This document shows positions 11,281-23,489 of a stretch of 64,000 bases of DNA, in pieces. The notes beneath the pieces were generated by a model. The model saw only the letters and a list, made by a program, of their open reading frames with translations, was not told the DNA's origin and did no database searches. This DNA comes from Anaspis maculata (lineage: Eukaryota > Arthropoda > Insecta > Coleoptera > Scraptiidae). Positions within the stretch are counted from its first letter, which is position 1. Each line of letters opens with the position of its first letter. The translations under genes were made by a program, and so were the position numbers. The stretch lies in assembly GCA_949128115.1 (NCBI GenBank), contig OX421964.1, forward strand, positions 39,052,177-39,116,176, in the 5' to 3' direction.

Positions 11281-12731
11281 GTTGCAGCGGTACGCTTTTT
11301 GATTCTGCATTTTGTGATACTGCAATGAAATTTGGCAGATGCAAACTACATAAAATTTCAAGTGATTTGACCCGCAGCACTCAAAAATTTGTCCATTAGG
11401 GGGCGACAGGGGGCCCCTCAAAATTTCAAGATGTCTGAATTTTTCCCATGCGCCATTCAGTACCGCCCTATCTACCGTACAGGACCTAAACAACTTTTTT
11501 CTTGACCATCATAACATTTTTCGTCATGTCAATTCCATTCTTCTTAAAGAAAAAAAATAATTTCTTTGCCTGGTCAACAAATTGAAAAATAATTTTTTTT
11601 TGGACCACCAATAGATTTTTAAGTAGTTTTTGTGCGATCATCGATAAATCCGCATCTTCTTGATTCATTTATGAAAAGAAAACTTTTGCAGTGCTATTTT
11701 TCAACAAAGGAGTGACTTCAACTTACCATTATTTTCAACATTACCTTTTCCAATGTTTTACCCCGGTAAGTTTGATTATTGTTATACTAATATACAGCTT
11801 GAAGTTCTCTTTAACGATGTGGATGATGAAACGGCCTCAGATTCCACCTGGAAGCCGTACATAATAATTTTTCTGCAAGGCCGTCAAAGGCACTTTTGAT
11901 TTTCTAGCGGGAGCGGCCAAAATGTCAATACACACCACTCCGCCCAAGAGCACCGGTTTGCTCTAGCGGAAAACGATATTCACGCCTAACAATTTTGCAT
12001 TTTGTGATACTGAAATGAGAGTTGGTGCGAAAGTACCGCAACCGGTGCTCTTGGGCGGAGTGGTGTGTATTGACATTTTGGCCGCTCCCGGTAGAAAATC
12101 AAAAATGCCAAATTTGACGGCCTTGCAGAAACATTTATATGCACGGCTTCCAGGTAGAATCTGAGGCCATTTCATCATCCACACCGTTGAAGAAAACTTC
12201 AAGCTATATATTAGTACAATAATAATCATATTTTTAGGGATAAAACATTGAAATAGGTGATGTTGAAAATAATGGTAAGTTGAGGTCACCCCTTCGTTAA
12301 AGAATAGAGCAGCAAAACATTTGTTTTCATAAATGAATCAAGGGGATGCGGATTTATCGATGATCACACAAAAACGACTCAACTATCTTTTTGTGGTCCA
12401 AAAAAAATATATATTTCTCGACTTGTTGACCAGACAAAGAAATAATTTTTTTCTGTAAGAAGAATTGAATTGACATGACGAAAAATGTTATGATGGTCAA
12501 GAACAAACTTGTTTAGGTCCTGTACGCTAGATAGGGCGGTACTGAATGGTGCATGGTAAAAATTCCGACATCTTGAAATTTGGAGGGGCCCCAAGTCGCC
12601 CCCTAATGGACAAATTTTTGAGTGCTGCGGGTCAAATCACTTGAAATTCTACGTAGTTTGCATATGCCAAATTTCATTGCAGTATCACAAAATGCAGAAT
12701 CAGGGTCATTTTGCTAGCGTACCGCTGCAAC
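11281..12731. mobile_element. Long-inverted-repeat element (1.45 kb), TA target
   Basis: The element starts GTTGCAGCGGTACGC and ends with its reverse complement GCGTACCGCTGCAAC, flanked by TA at 11279-11280 and 12732-12733. The arms (about 11281-11960 and 12040-12731) are inverted copies to near the centre; shared blocks include ATTTGACCCGCAGCACTC and CACTCCGCCCAAGAGCACCG. The non-coding frames are mirror images of each other. The end GTNCARGCGGTA and an internal ACCCGCAGCAC block also occur in the 4.18-kb element at 57842-62019, so the two belong to one family. Confidence 0.8.
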
Positions 12732-12860
12732 TATGTCAGTATCTCGGCATTTCCTGGCCTCGTCAAAATTTAAAACAGAGTTAGCTACGGTGGGCGTGGT
12801 TGCTATTGACATTTGTCATGTCCCCGATTTGTTTACAAATTTGAATTGTCATTATTTTGC

Positions 12861-12972
12861 ATGCCGAAATCGCCGAAACCCGGGCTAAAAGTGCCAAAAC
12901 GAAAAAGGTGCACCGTGAAGCAGTACAAGAGTCGGGAAGATGTGATGTTTTCCTTGCCGAAGAAACCATCAG
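12861..12972 (+). pseudogene. Candidate THAP-like first exon (unproven)
   Basis: ATG in a favourable context opens 37 codons rich in Lys/Pro, including KRCTVKQYKSREDVMFSLPK, then a possible donor CAG|GTATAG. The pattern C-x4-(Y for C)-x7-F-x2-PK resembles the N-terminus of a THAP zinc finger with the second cysteine lost. No convincing second exon follows: after a possible acceptor at 13029 the frames do not continue the domain. It could be a transposon-derived remnant. Confidence 0.3.
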
Positions 12973-13832
12973 GTATAGAATCTTGCAAAATTGATGGACT
13001 TCTATTATTGTACTTTTTGGGTTTTCCAGCTGTTCGGGGCCAGTACCTACTTAAATACAAAATACACCTACTGCGCTTACGGCAATTACAAATCTATCTT
13101 CACGATGAGGTCACCACGTCGACGGTTACTGCATTCAACGATCAACGGAATTTGCGTTCGACGGAATGAGTTGGATGATGAAACCTACGTTCGACGAAAT
13201 GCCAGCAGTACTTGAAATACGGTGATCGAAAGCATCTGCTATGTATGGAACACAATATACATGACTAGAACAGTTTTTAAGAGTTTCTGTTAAATTTAGT
13301 GAAAAAATCTGTGTTGAAAGATGAAACAGTCGACTTAACCTAAACAAAAATATTGACAGCTCATGTCATGCATTTTGACTGTGACGCAGGGTGGTTTAGT
13401 AACAAGCAATGGCACCACACCCTGACGTGCAAATACCCTAGTGCTCTAGCTTTCTCTCTATACCCTCTCGCTCAATGACTTGGCTTTCGTCACTCTCTGG
13501 GTGACCAGATCCAGGTCTCTCTACTCAAATTCTGAAGCCAAGTTGCCGATCTAAGTAAGCGCAGCGTTTTGACATTCCTTGTCTATGAGCAAGCTCCTTT
13601 TGTTATCATAAATTGACATGTAATCGCGTATTGTTTTGCACAGGGGTGATTTGTTTACTTCAAATATTTATTATGCTATGGAAACATAACCATAAAATGT
13701 CACGATGAGGTAAGATGGGGACGGTGATGTGGGGCAAGATGAGGACGTCCCCATCTTACCCTCCCCACCAGCTCATGCATTCTGGATACTATAACCGCTG
13801 TTTCTCATACATTACATTATATTCATTAGGTT

Positions 13833-14200
13833 ATGGTTCAAAAATATGAAAGAAGAACCAATCGTGGTCAATGGCTGGGGGAGAATATTGAGCATGCTGT
13901 GACTGCTGTTCTCGAGAGGTAGCGTGGGATATAGAAAGTCAGCCACTGGGTATGACGTGCCCCAAACAACTTTGGAACGGAAAGGTGGAAGAAGTCTGTC
14001 AGCTTGCTGATCATAAACCTCATTACGTTAAGAAATCACTTGGGCCAAAACCACTCTTTTTTCATTGAGGTGGTTACATACTGGAAAAAATGGAAGCGCC
14101 TTTGTTTGGAATTATTACCACTCAAGATTTCAGAAACCTTACATATCAGTGGGTTAGAAAGTTGAGGAAAGCTTGGGGAAGATTTTCGATTTGATAAAAT
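13833..14200 (+). pseudogene. Pogo/jerky-class transposase N-terminal remnant
   Basis: ATG at 13833 begins MVQKYERRTNRGQW, then ENIEHAVTAVLE and a stop. In the next frame GYRKSATGYDVPQTTLERK follows. This is the Psq/CENPB-type helix-turn-helix that opens pogo-superfamily transposases. Further on, shifted frames give FGITTQDFRNLTYQW, matching the next conserved block. There are at least one stop and two frame changes, and no DDE catalytic domain is visible. It is a dead copy, flanked by GGGGCAAGATGGGG motifs. Confidence 0.7.
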
Positions 14201-14604
14201 GTGTTCTGAAGTTTATTTTGATGAGTGCTGTTGCTGTGCAACCTCATCATGCCCCATATCAAACCCCATCTTGCCCCACTGGTGAGGCAAGATGGTGTAT
14301 CTGTACTATCCTTTTCATATATTACTTTTTAACCGGAATAATACTAGTTAAAAGATTCAAATACCTCTCTCATGAAAAGAGTATGTGTAGAGTGCAATAG
14401 GCTTAGTTGCAATGTTATATTTCAATTTCCGCCGTTAGTACGGTGTTTCAAACGTTCTAGCAATGTACAGGGTCAATGTGGAGACATGAAACCTACAACC
14501 TACACAAAAAAAAGTATTTTTGTCGCATTCGCCAATACCAAACACGATATGATTACATTTTGCAGCATTTTCCGGGAACTCATTTTCAAGCAAAATTTGC
14601 AAAT

Positions 14605-15118
14605 TCGGCGAGTTAGTCAAATTTCCTGTCGGTGAGTTGTCGAGTCGGTAAAGTGTCTTGTCGGTGAGTTGTCTTGTCGGTGGAATGCCCTGTCGGTGAA
14701 TTGCCTTGTCGGTGAAATGTCCTGTCGGTGAATCGGCGAGTCGGTGGAATGTCCTGTCGGTGAATCGGCGAGTCGGTGAAATGTCCTGTCGGTGAAATGG
14801 CGTGTCGGTGAAATGTCCTGTCGGTGAAATGGCGTGTCGGTGAAATGTCCTGTCAGTGAAATGGCGTGTCAATGAAGTGTCCTGTCGGTGAAATGTCCTG
14901 TCGGTGAAATGTCCTGTCGGTGAATCGGCGTGTCGGTGAAATGTCCTGTCGGTGAAATGGCGTGTTGGCGAATTGTCTTGTCGGTGAAATGTCCAGTCGG
15001 TGAATCTGCGAGTCGGCGAAATATCCTGTCGGCGAAACGGCGTGTCGGTGAAATGTCCGTTCGGTGAAATGGCTGTCGGTGAAATGTCCAGTCGGTGAGT
15101 TGGTTGTCGGTGGAATGT
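14605..15118 (-). repeat. 16-bp minisatellite array, right partner of locus 1
   Basis: About 32 units of GTCGGTGAAATGTCCT, with alternating variants GTCGGTGAAATGGCGT and GTCGGTGAATCGGCGA. The core GTCGGTGAA is constant and the last seven bases vary among a few types. Because 16 is not a multiple of 3, all three - strand frames read as long SPTGHFTD-like repeats; a 249-codon frame here is a by-product. Confidence 0.95.
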
Positions 15119-15265
15119 ACCAAACCCACAGTAGGTACGTACTCTTAGCGTTGTTCTTTGGTGAGGCTTTGTGGGTCCACGCAAAGGGTTGGCCTTTAAC
15201 TTTTAAGATACGTAATTTAACGAGTGAAATGGATACGACCAGTGATCGTGGTGTTTGAACCACAT

Positions 15266-15906
15266 CAGGGTGTTTGAAAAAACCGCAGTTACAGTAATGC
15301 TTCTGAAGTATCAGAAAAATGTTGGAAAAGATTTAGGGTTTTTATTTTTGAAAATTTGGAGAGTCAAAAGGTGGTCCTTCGACCCCCTCAATTTTCGTTA
15401 TTTTGAAAGGTTTTAGTGAACCGTTTCCAACAGACCAAAAAGCGATGTTTTTGAATCTTTGAATGTGTTTTGTAATTTTATTTACTCTACAGGACGAGTC
15501 GTAAATCTTGAGAATCCAGTTTTCTTGAAAAATGCATGCAGAAAATTTCATATGAGAACTATTTGTATAATTTATTGTTGCTCTACATCAGTTTTATAAC
15601 CTTTAGAACCTTTTCACGGGCATTTTCGAGGAAAAATAGATTTTTACGATCCATGACTCACCCTGCACACTAAATAAAATTACAAGACACATTCAAAGGT
15701 TTAAAAAATTAGCTTTTTGGTCTAATGGAAAGAGTTTTCCTAATATCTTTTCAAATAACGAAAATAGAAGAGGTCGAAGGACCACGTTTTGATCCTCCAT
15801 ATTTCCAAAAATAAGAACATAATTTTTTTTCAACATTTTTCTGGCACTTTTGGAGCATTCCTTTAACTGCGGTTCAATTTTCTACCCCAAGTTCACAAAC
15901 ACCCTG
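15266..15906. mobile_element. Palindromic MITE, CAGGGTGTTTG ends
   Basis: The left end CAGGGTGTTTGAAAAAACCG and the right end CAAACACCCTG bound inverted arms (GGTCCTTCGACCCCCTCAAT / AGGTCGAAGGACCACGTTTT). TA follows the right end; the left flank is decayed (CAT). It is one of at least four CAGGGTG-ended elements in the window with different arm sequences. Confidence 0.7.
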
Positions 15907-15909
15907 TAT

Positions 15910-16388
15910 ACAGAGGTATATTGAAAACAGAAACAAAAAAAAACAGAAATCGAAAACATCAACTGCACAAAATACTTGAATGAAAACATGATGTCAAAAA
16001 CGATTGAGCTAAAAAAGTGACAAGAGACAGAGCTGACGAATCACTCATGCGCGCATGTGCACACACCATTACTTCAAAAATCCAAAAATCCAATTTTTCG
16101 ATCCAGTGGGACTGTCTGCTACGATGGCCCTTACAGAAGACGTCATGAGCAACATTATGTTGTAGCCAACCTAACAAAGCTACGTAGCTAAGATACTGTT
16201 AGAATAACATGAATAACAATACATTTCAGAATCACCCCATAAATAAGTTCCTTCACTATTTGACGTCTTAAATAGCAGAATTGAGCGACTTCTTCTAATT
16301 TCCCGCTACAGATTTGTTCTTCATGTTCTACCACAAAAACCAACGTGTGCCGCGAATCTTTCTTGTATCTTCCTAGCTTTCATATCCC

Positions 16389-16419
<31 letters not shown>

Positions 16420-19084
16420 ACATCGTCGTCAGCACCAGGTGGTGCAAGTTTTTCAACGTCGCCGCACACTTTTGCCTGCCAGCGGCGGTGATGGTGTGTG
16501 CTGTAGCCCGCTTCATCATAATCGTTTATTACACAGTTGAAGGAAGGCAAATTTTCCCGAAGCGGAAAATCGATCGATGTGCAACCGCACAGGAAAGCTC
16601 CTCTTGTTCGTAATTTAATTTGCACGTCGTGCGGACATGCAGAACAGAAAAGTTTGATTGAACGACGGGGCACATAGCGCACAACGTCAGTCGCACGTTA
16701 TATTAGTGTAGTGTGTAGACGTAGTCTTTTTGATCTGGCTGTATTGCTGTGTGGTTTGATTTTGATTCCATGTTATTGCTTTTATTTTGAATTCAATTGC
16801 GGAGTAACCGTTTGTGTTAAATTTGTTGTAACAACAAGCCATTAGAAGTTTAATCATGCACATAGCGCGGCTCAGTTTCAACTCGGAAACGTAATTCAAA
16901 ACCGACGTAACTTACCATATACCTACCATTCCATATACGACAATTTGATTCGTTCATAGATTGTTACGGCCTCTTGCCATCCACTGTGATCCAATATCCA
17001 TTCTACCATGGAGGGTAGATATTATATACCCTCCGTGCATTCTACTCACGACCGGCTTATCTTCAACTTGGAATGGATAGATCCTTGCTCCATCTAGAGA
17101 CTTCTTGCCATCTGATCGTGTTCTTATCAATGTTTTTTAATCGAGAGCGAGACAATCGTTCATGCTTCACGTAACGTAGGATTTGATGGCAAGTGTGAGA
17201 CACACGAACCGTGAGACACGATCCGTGGAGACACGACAATAACTATAGCTTCTGAAACATCATGTATAATATTTTTCGATAGTTTGTGGAACGTTTTCAG
17301 AATAAATCTGACTTTGTGTTGATAAGGTGCAAATACAAACTGAGCAAACTTGGGCATCGTACCGTAACCGTACCACACGTTGCGCGAACTAATCAAACTG
17401 TGATCAAAATCAAAAATGCAGTGTCGAAAGCTAGCGGCGCGGCGGCGGCACGTAGGACCTAACGTGCAAAACGCAAAACGTACTTACTTACCTCGTTACT
17501 TACATAGGTACCTAAAGCTGAACGTTCAATACCTAATGATAAAAGGAGAAGGACCTGAAAATTGTACTTATGCTTCAAAGTACCTCATTTATCATTGTTT
17601 TTTGCATTTAATATTATTTTTCGAATAAATATAGATGGGTAGGTACATACCTACCTACTCACCTACAGGTGTCTTGTTTTTATGGGATCGTGGAAACGGT
17701 GAGAGATTTTGACATTTTCGAAGGTCCTTGATCAACTGACGTCATTCTTTTTCCTGCGCCTATATACTATTTATATCTCTTACTGTTTCCGTGATTCCAG
17801 TAGCACAACGGTAGTACCTAAACGATAAAAGACGGGACACCTGTATACACCTTATACCTGCATGGCAGTTTTTTCTCAGCTTGAGATTACGACTGAACAA
17901 TGAGTTATCTCACTGCACTTTTGGCATAGAAAAGTGCACTATAACACAAAAACGCGTACTTACATTCTGTTCGAATAGGCGATTGACCTTATTGGGGAAA
18001 ATGGCCGTTTCGTCGAGGAAGTTTTAGGGAAATTATTTTTAGAACTGGTGTAAGTTGCCGTCCGGCAACGGCGGTGGTTACGTGAATTGGTGGCATGTCA
18101 AAACTGTCACTTTGCTGTCTTGTGCGGTACGCTACAAGCAAACTTTCGTTCCTGTGGACCCTTGGGACCCCATAGACTCGTTATTGGGCCCCATGTTGAT
18201 GACCAGCGTCGTCGCAGACCTTTCTCTAAATCATCCATAGCTTCCGCCCAAGGAAGAGCAACAGACTCTGTCACACCCGCACGGAGGGAAACACACAAGC
18301 CCGTCGACCAGCCTGCCAGCCAAGAAAAAATCACCTCGGGTTGGCCGTGCAGAGTCAACCACCACCTACCTTTTTTCCTCGCTTTTTTCTAAAGATTTCC
18401 TGCTTCGACTTCAGCTGGAGATCCGCATTTTTCATTCTAACAAGCTCGCCGTAGCTACCTCTGTGTTCGCGACGTAAACGTTGTCTTTTTTTATCGCAAT
18501 AATGTAGTGCATTGCTGGAGGCGTAGTCTTTCAGCTGCGCACCTCTGGAGCTAGATCTACTACAAACCTGCTAAATACGCTTATCATAAACATGAAAGAA
18601 GAGACACAAATGCAAACCCCTTTTTCAGATTATTTCTACTTGTCAAATTTCCATGTCAATATGTGGGTATTACAGGTATCCACTAGTGCCCACCTAGGCT
18701 ATTAGACGTCGGAGTATGTTTTCCTCGAAAAAACGTCCTCGACGATCAAGTACCGAGCTCTACACCAGGTGGCGTTTTATAAATGTAAATCGCCTATATT
18801 CAAAGCCATAAGTAAGTAGGTATAGCCGAGTATAGCTATACAGCCCAGGAAAAGTAAACTTGGCCGCTTAAAGGTCAAATCAATTCGGATAATTGAAGAA
18901 ATAATCCGGATAAGCGACTTTTTCTTATTTTCTTTCTAAAATTTGATGCTCTGCATCAAATCCAAAGTCTCAGCTTAGACTTTTTTTCTAGGAGGTTAAA
19001 TTAGGGCAAAGAGATCATCACTTTCTTTCTTGAAGAGTTTCTTCTTCGATTCTTATTTTTACATTTTTTAAATAAGGGCATGGG
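15910..19084. other. No gene recognised; one trinucleotide run
   Basis: A (TCA)n run lies at about 16392-16420. On the - strand it would encode an Asp tract at the end of an unassigned 100-codon frame (16380-16682), which I do not accept as a gene. A GC-rich patch at 17430-17460 and another at 18040-18390 have open frames without recognisable content. The rest is AT-rich with CCTA repeats. Confidence 0.4.
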
Positions 19085-19086
19085 TA

Positions 19087-19836
19087 CAGGGTGTTCACGA
19101 TAAAATTCACCCCCACTCTAGGAGATTCCCCTTTGAGATATTTTGGAAAACTAAAAACTTTTTCTCAACGATTTTTCCCAGAGATCTTGAATCGATCATC
19201 TAAAAGTTTTCAATTGGTACCGTATACAGGGTGGGACATGTAACTTTTTTTATTTCAAATACAACACCCTATATTTTATTATGTCATTTGATGGAGCCTT
19301 TCTTTCTGATTACAAAGATATATAACATTAATGATTTATTTTGACAAGGAAGCTGTCAAAGAAATAATAAAATAGGTAGTGGAATAAATTAAAAATTAAA
19401 AATTACGTGACACCCTGTATTAGGAACGAATTAGACAATTTATCCATGCGGAGTTGAATTCTGCAGACAAAATGCTGCGAGAAAAACTTTTTTTTAAGTG
19501 AACTGTAGAAACCAAAGCCATCTTGCCGCGAAACAGAATTATTTGACTACCTATTTTATTATTTTCCGACAACTCACTTGTCAAAATAAATCATAAGTGT
19601 CATGTATATTTGTAATCAGAAAAAAATGCTCGACCATATAACGGACTAAAATATAGGGTGTTGCGTTTAAAATAAAAAAGTTACATATCACACCCTGTAT
19701 ACGGTACCAATTGGAAACTTTTAGAGGATCGATTTAAGGTGCCTGGGAGAAATCGCGACGAAAAAGTTTTTAGTTTTCCGAAATATCTTAAAGGGGAATC
19801 TACTGGAGGGGGGTGAATTTTATCGTGAACACCCTG
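19087..19836. mobile_element. 750-bp palindromic element with a second pair of ends nested at its centre
   Basis: The outer ends are CAGGGTGTTCACGATAAAAT and its reverse complement, with TA at 19085-19086 and 19837-19838. Inside, GGTACCGTA|TA precedes a second start CAGGGTGGGACATGTAAC (19227), and the matching end (19697) is followed by TA|TACGGTACC. The inner unit (471 bp) therefore sits symmetrically between the outer arms. The arms differ by only a few bases over more than 100 bp. Non-coding. Confidence 0.8.
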
Positions 19837-19837
19837 T

Positions 19838-21895
19838 ATTGTGTAATAAGTTGAAAAATAAAAGATTAGACGCATCAGTGGCGTAGCAGAGGATTGAGAG
19901 CGAAAATGTTGCGATTATCACCACTTTGAAATTTCAGTGCACATCAGAGTGCCAACTTGTGATAAATCACGATTTCCCTATCTCAACCTCCTGCTATGCT
20001 ACTGTTGCGAAAACATAAGAATCTATCAATCATACATGAGAGAGGGACATTTCTGAAAATGATAACCTCTTCACAGTTGACGTACTTACCATAGAAAAAA
20101 GCCTGCGCTGCGATTTTAAGGGATTTTAGATATGTTTTAGAGTATTTCATTTTGTATCGAAAACAAAATTACTTATAATGAAACTAGCTTTCACCGGCCC
20201 GGGCTTCAAAGCATTGGGGAGAGTTTGAAAGCATTCATGATGGAAACGGAAGCGACTAATGGTGGACGGGTGACAAGGGAAATCTTGAAGATGATTTCCC
20301 ATTGTTTTAGGAAGATTGGCATGATTACACTCTGGCAGGTTATTGTGAACGAAACGCATGTCAATGGGTGATGTATGGTCAGTTGAGGTTTTTCAAGAGA
20401 CGTGAACGATTGATGGTCGCTAAGTAGCGTCATCTTGGGCTACTTGAGACACTTATTCCCTATTTTTTGCAACCACGCTTTGGCTAAATCTCCTAAATTA
20501 GAAAAATTGGTTGGGTCACCGCCTGATTTGCAAAAAAAAGTTAAATAACGTTTCAAAAGTGGGCATTTAACGCTGCGGTGTGAACTTAAAACGTCGAGGA
20601 CATTTGCGAACCGTTACAGATACATGCATACATCCAGCGAATGAAATGTGCAGGAAGAAATGGGTAAAACTCAAAATAATATATTATACACATCCCTTCA
20701 AATACCTAGATATGGATTACAATACTTCAAATATTGATTGAAATTATAACGTACATAACTTGATTCAAGTACGAATTGAAATGATTCATACATCAATTGA
20801 ATTAGGTGAATTGAAATGGTGTGCACACATCATTTTTCAATAAGTGGGGATTAAAATCATATACATTGAAAATTCCAAATAAAAGAATTGAAAATCAAAT
20901 GCGTAAGTTATTTTAGACAATTTTTGCGAAATCCAATTTTGATTTAAATTAAATTTACCTTCGTCCAATTTCCCTTCTACAAATATTTCATCATTTTTAG
21001 GATTCATTCTTATTACATTTAAAAACCTGGTACCTATATGTTGTTTGTTCAAAATATTTCAAGTGATCATGACTGCATAAATAAATAAAATGAATAAAAC
21101 ATATTTGATTCTGCAAATTTTGAATGGCTTTTGCTTCTGTTCCCTTTGTTTTCTATGAGTTCCTATGGTGATTCGAGTTAAATCTATACTATTAGAAATT
21201 TCAAATAGACATTGTTTTTTCACTTATAGTAAAAATTGGTGACAATTTGCGCGAGTCAAATTTTGATGTGACAATGCAATATCGCTTCAAAAATTTGAAC
21301 ACGTCTCCATTAATAGTACGTTACGCAACAAGTGGTACATAACGCATGAGCGTGTTAGTTAATGCACGAGGCGCAGCCGAGTGCAGAAATCACACGAATG
21401 AATGTGAGACATTTTACGGCGAATTACGTACATTATTTTTCCTACGACCGGGAGAAAATTACATTCAAATTAAGACGTCATTTTCGTGTTTTTCTGTAAA
21501 CGTAGATTTTATAAAAACCAGTGGATAAATGATCATTACATAAATGAGGGTAATTTCGAATGGGTTTATAAAGAAAATGTGTATGTATTTCAAATTTCAA
21601 AAAATTCAAATTTTCAAAAATTTGACTTTTTTCACAATTTTCAATTTTTTCTCGAAAAAGACCGCTTCTCTCACCACCCAGATTTAACAATACTAATATT
21701 TTCCCATTTATTTCAATTTTTTCTCGAAAAACACCGCTATTTTCTGACCAAGCCTGCTTGTGGCTGTCGTTATGCTTGAGCATCTTACAAGCGAGCGGTA
21801 CACCGAATTATCGCAAAAAAATCAAGAATCCCATCAAAAACCAGTCTTTCAAAGTTATATTGTTTTCAAAATGAATAAAAAATGATCTTTTTCAT
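19838..21895. other. No gene recognised
   Basis: AT-rich sequence. Open frames at 20147-20433 and 21346-21783 show no conserved motifs. A short inverted pair of AATTTTCAATTTTTTCTCGA-like blocks occurs around 21630-21730. Nothing here supports a gene. Confidence 0.45.
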
Positions 21896-21902
21896 AAAAA
21901 AA

Positions 21903-22018
21903 GTTGGGGGAACCGCAGGACCGAACTCGAGCCCTCTGGACACACGCCTCGCGCCTGTTACACCAGGTAAGGTTGGAGGTGGCGTCTCTCACCATCAAGC
22001 TATCAGGGTATTTTTGTC
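21903..22018 (-). repeat. tRNA-derived SINE-like segment
   Basis: On the - strand, TAGCTTGATGGTGAGAGACG resembles a polymerase III A box, and about 60 bases later GAGTTCGGTCCTGCGG resembles a B box. The spacing fits a tRNA-like SINE head. No clear tail or target duplication was found, so this is tentative. Confidence 0.35.
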
Positions 22019-22797
22019 AGCCGGCCAAAACCATCATTGATAAAGGACACGAACAATTTCTTTTATTCTTTGAAGAGCAATAGCGGCCTAAGGCCCCGGT
22101 TACCAGCCGGGATGCCGGGAAAGGTACGTTTTGGTCATCAGCAGGTGTATGGGACTTCGTTTATTAACAACGTCTCCTTGTGAGAAAATTGAACATCCAA
22201 TAATGAAATTAGTGAAATTTCAACCGTCATTTTGACATTTTAGTATGTTAACTTGATTCAAAGTATTTGGGTGTATTGGATGGGACTGGTGCAGCTCAAG
22301 ATTTCTAAATGGACCCCCATTTAATCTTTTGTGGTTAGATTTGCATTGCTACCAAAGAATTATTCTGCTTTATAAGTGTTGGTGAGAATTTCAATCATAA
22401 CTTTACAATAGAGTATTATACTTTTACAAAAAAGTTGGTCAAACTTTTTCAATGAATAGTCCATGAAAAACGAAGAGACCCGTATTTTTTTATTTCCCTG
22501 AAATATCTCTTGGTGGCTTGTAAATTGAATAATGAACCATGACTTGTCAAAACGCGGCTGAATTTGGCCCCCCTCTGGCCTATCCCCACTACTGTGTGAC
22601 GTAGGTATGGGGCGATTGCAGGATGAGAATACTTATGAGTGAGACAGCACCAGAAAGTCATGTCGGAAGTTGGCAATCTGAGCCAGGCTTGGAATGCTGA
22701 CAGTGCTGTCTAGTGCTGACAGAAGTGTGATCAGTGGTGACAGCAGAACCAAACTTGAAAAATTTCTCGGCGTGTGAAATAGTATTTTATGTTACTA

Positions 22798-22905
22798 GCG
22801 CCGAAAACCGGGCATAGCATAACGAACGTGAATGCAGCTCGAGGCCCTAGGCCGAGAGCTGCATGTAAGAGAGTTATGCTATGCCGTTTTCAGCGCGAGT
22901 ATCAT
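22798..22905. repeat. 108-bp imperfect palindrome
   Basis: GCGCCGAAAACCGGGCATAG at the left pairs with CTATGCCGTTTTCAGCGC at the right, and AATGCAGCTC with GAGCTGCAT near the centre. Weaker symmetry extends into AGTATTTTATGTTAC / GTATCATACAT. Probably a small foldback MITE. Confidence 0.55.
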
Positions 22906-23489
22906 ACATCTTTTTTCGTGCTGATTTTAATAAAATTACAAATAAATAAGATCATATCGCAATAATCATTGTAATAAATTTCAAGTTGGTACTTCTGCCA
23001 TTTATCACCAAGGCACGAGGCATATACCTACTAGATGCAGATTTTTGTGTGTCAAATGTCGATTTGAAAAATTGCGTCCTATGTTTGAGTTTTCTTACTT
23101 AAAACCGCCCTCCCCCCACCCAATTAGAAGGGCCATCCTCCAATAATCCCGAAATCACTGAGCTCTAGTGTCTTGTGTGACGACGAAACACAGAAAATGG
23201 CATACATTAATCACTTTTAAACCTTGGCGCCACAAAACGTCAAAAATCATTCTGCAATTGTACCAACAGCTATTAGAAAAATGACCCTAAAATATCAATT
23301 TTGAAAATGATTATTTATGATTTTAACTGATTTAAACCGAAAATTTCAAGCTATAACATTGGAAACGTGGTCTCTCTTGAATTCTGCATGGTTTTGTAAG
23401 GTTAGTTTATTTTTTACGTGTACTTTTTACTTTGCCGCTCTAGATCTTTTTCTGAATATTACAGTGCAGGACACCGAGCGCATATTGTC

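Noticed and set aside
14435..15184. 249-codon open frame on the - strand with repeated SPTGHFTD-like peptides
   Set aside because: It is the 16-bp minisatellite read through. All three frames of that strand are open because 16 is not a multiple of 3 and the units lack stops.
16380..16682. 100-codon - strand frame ending in an Asp tract
   Set aside because: The Asp tract is a (TCA)n microsatellite and the rest has no recognisable domain or splice context.
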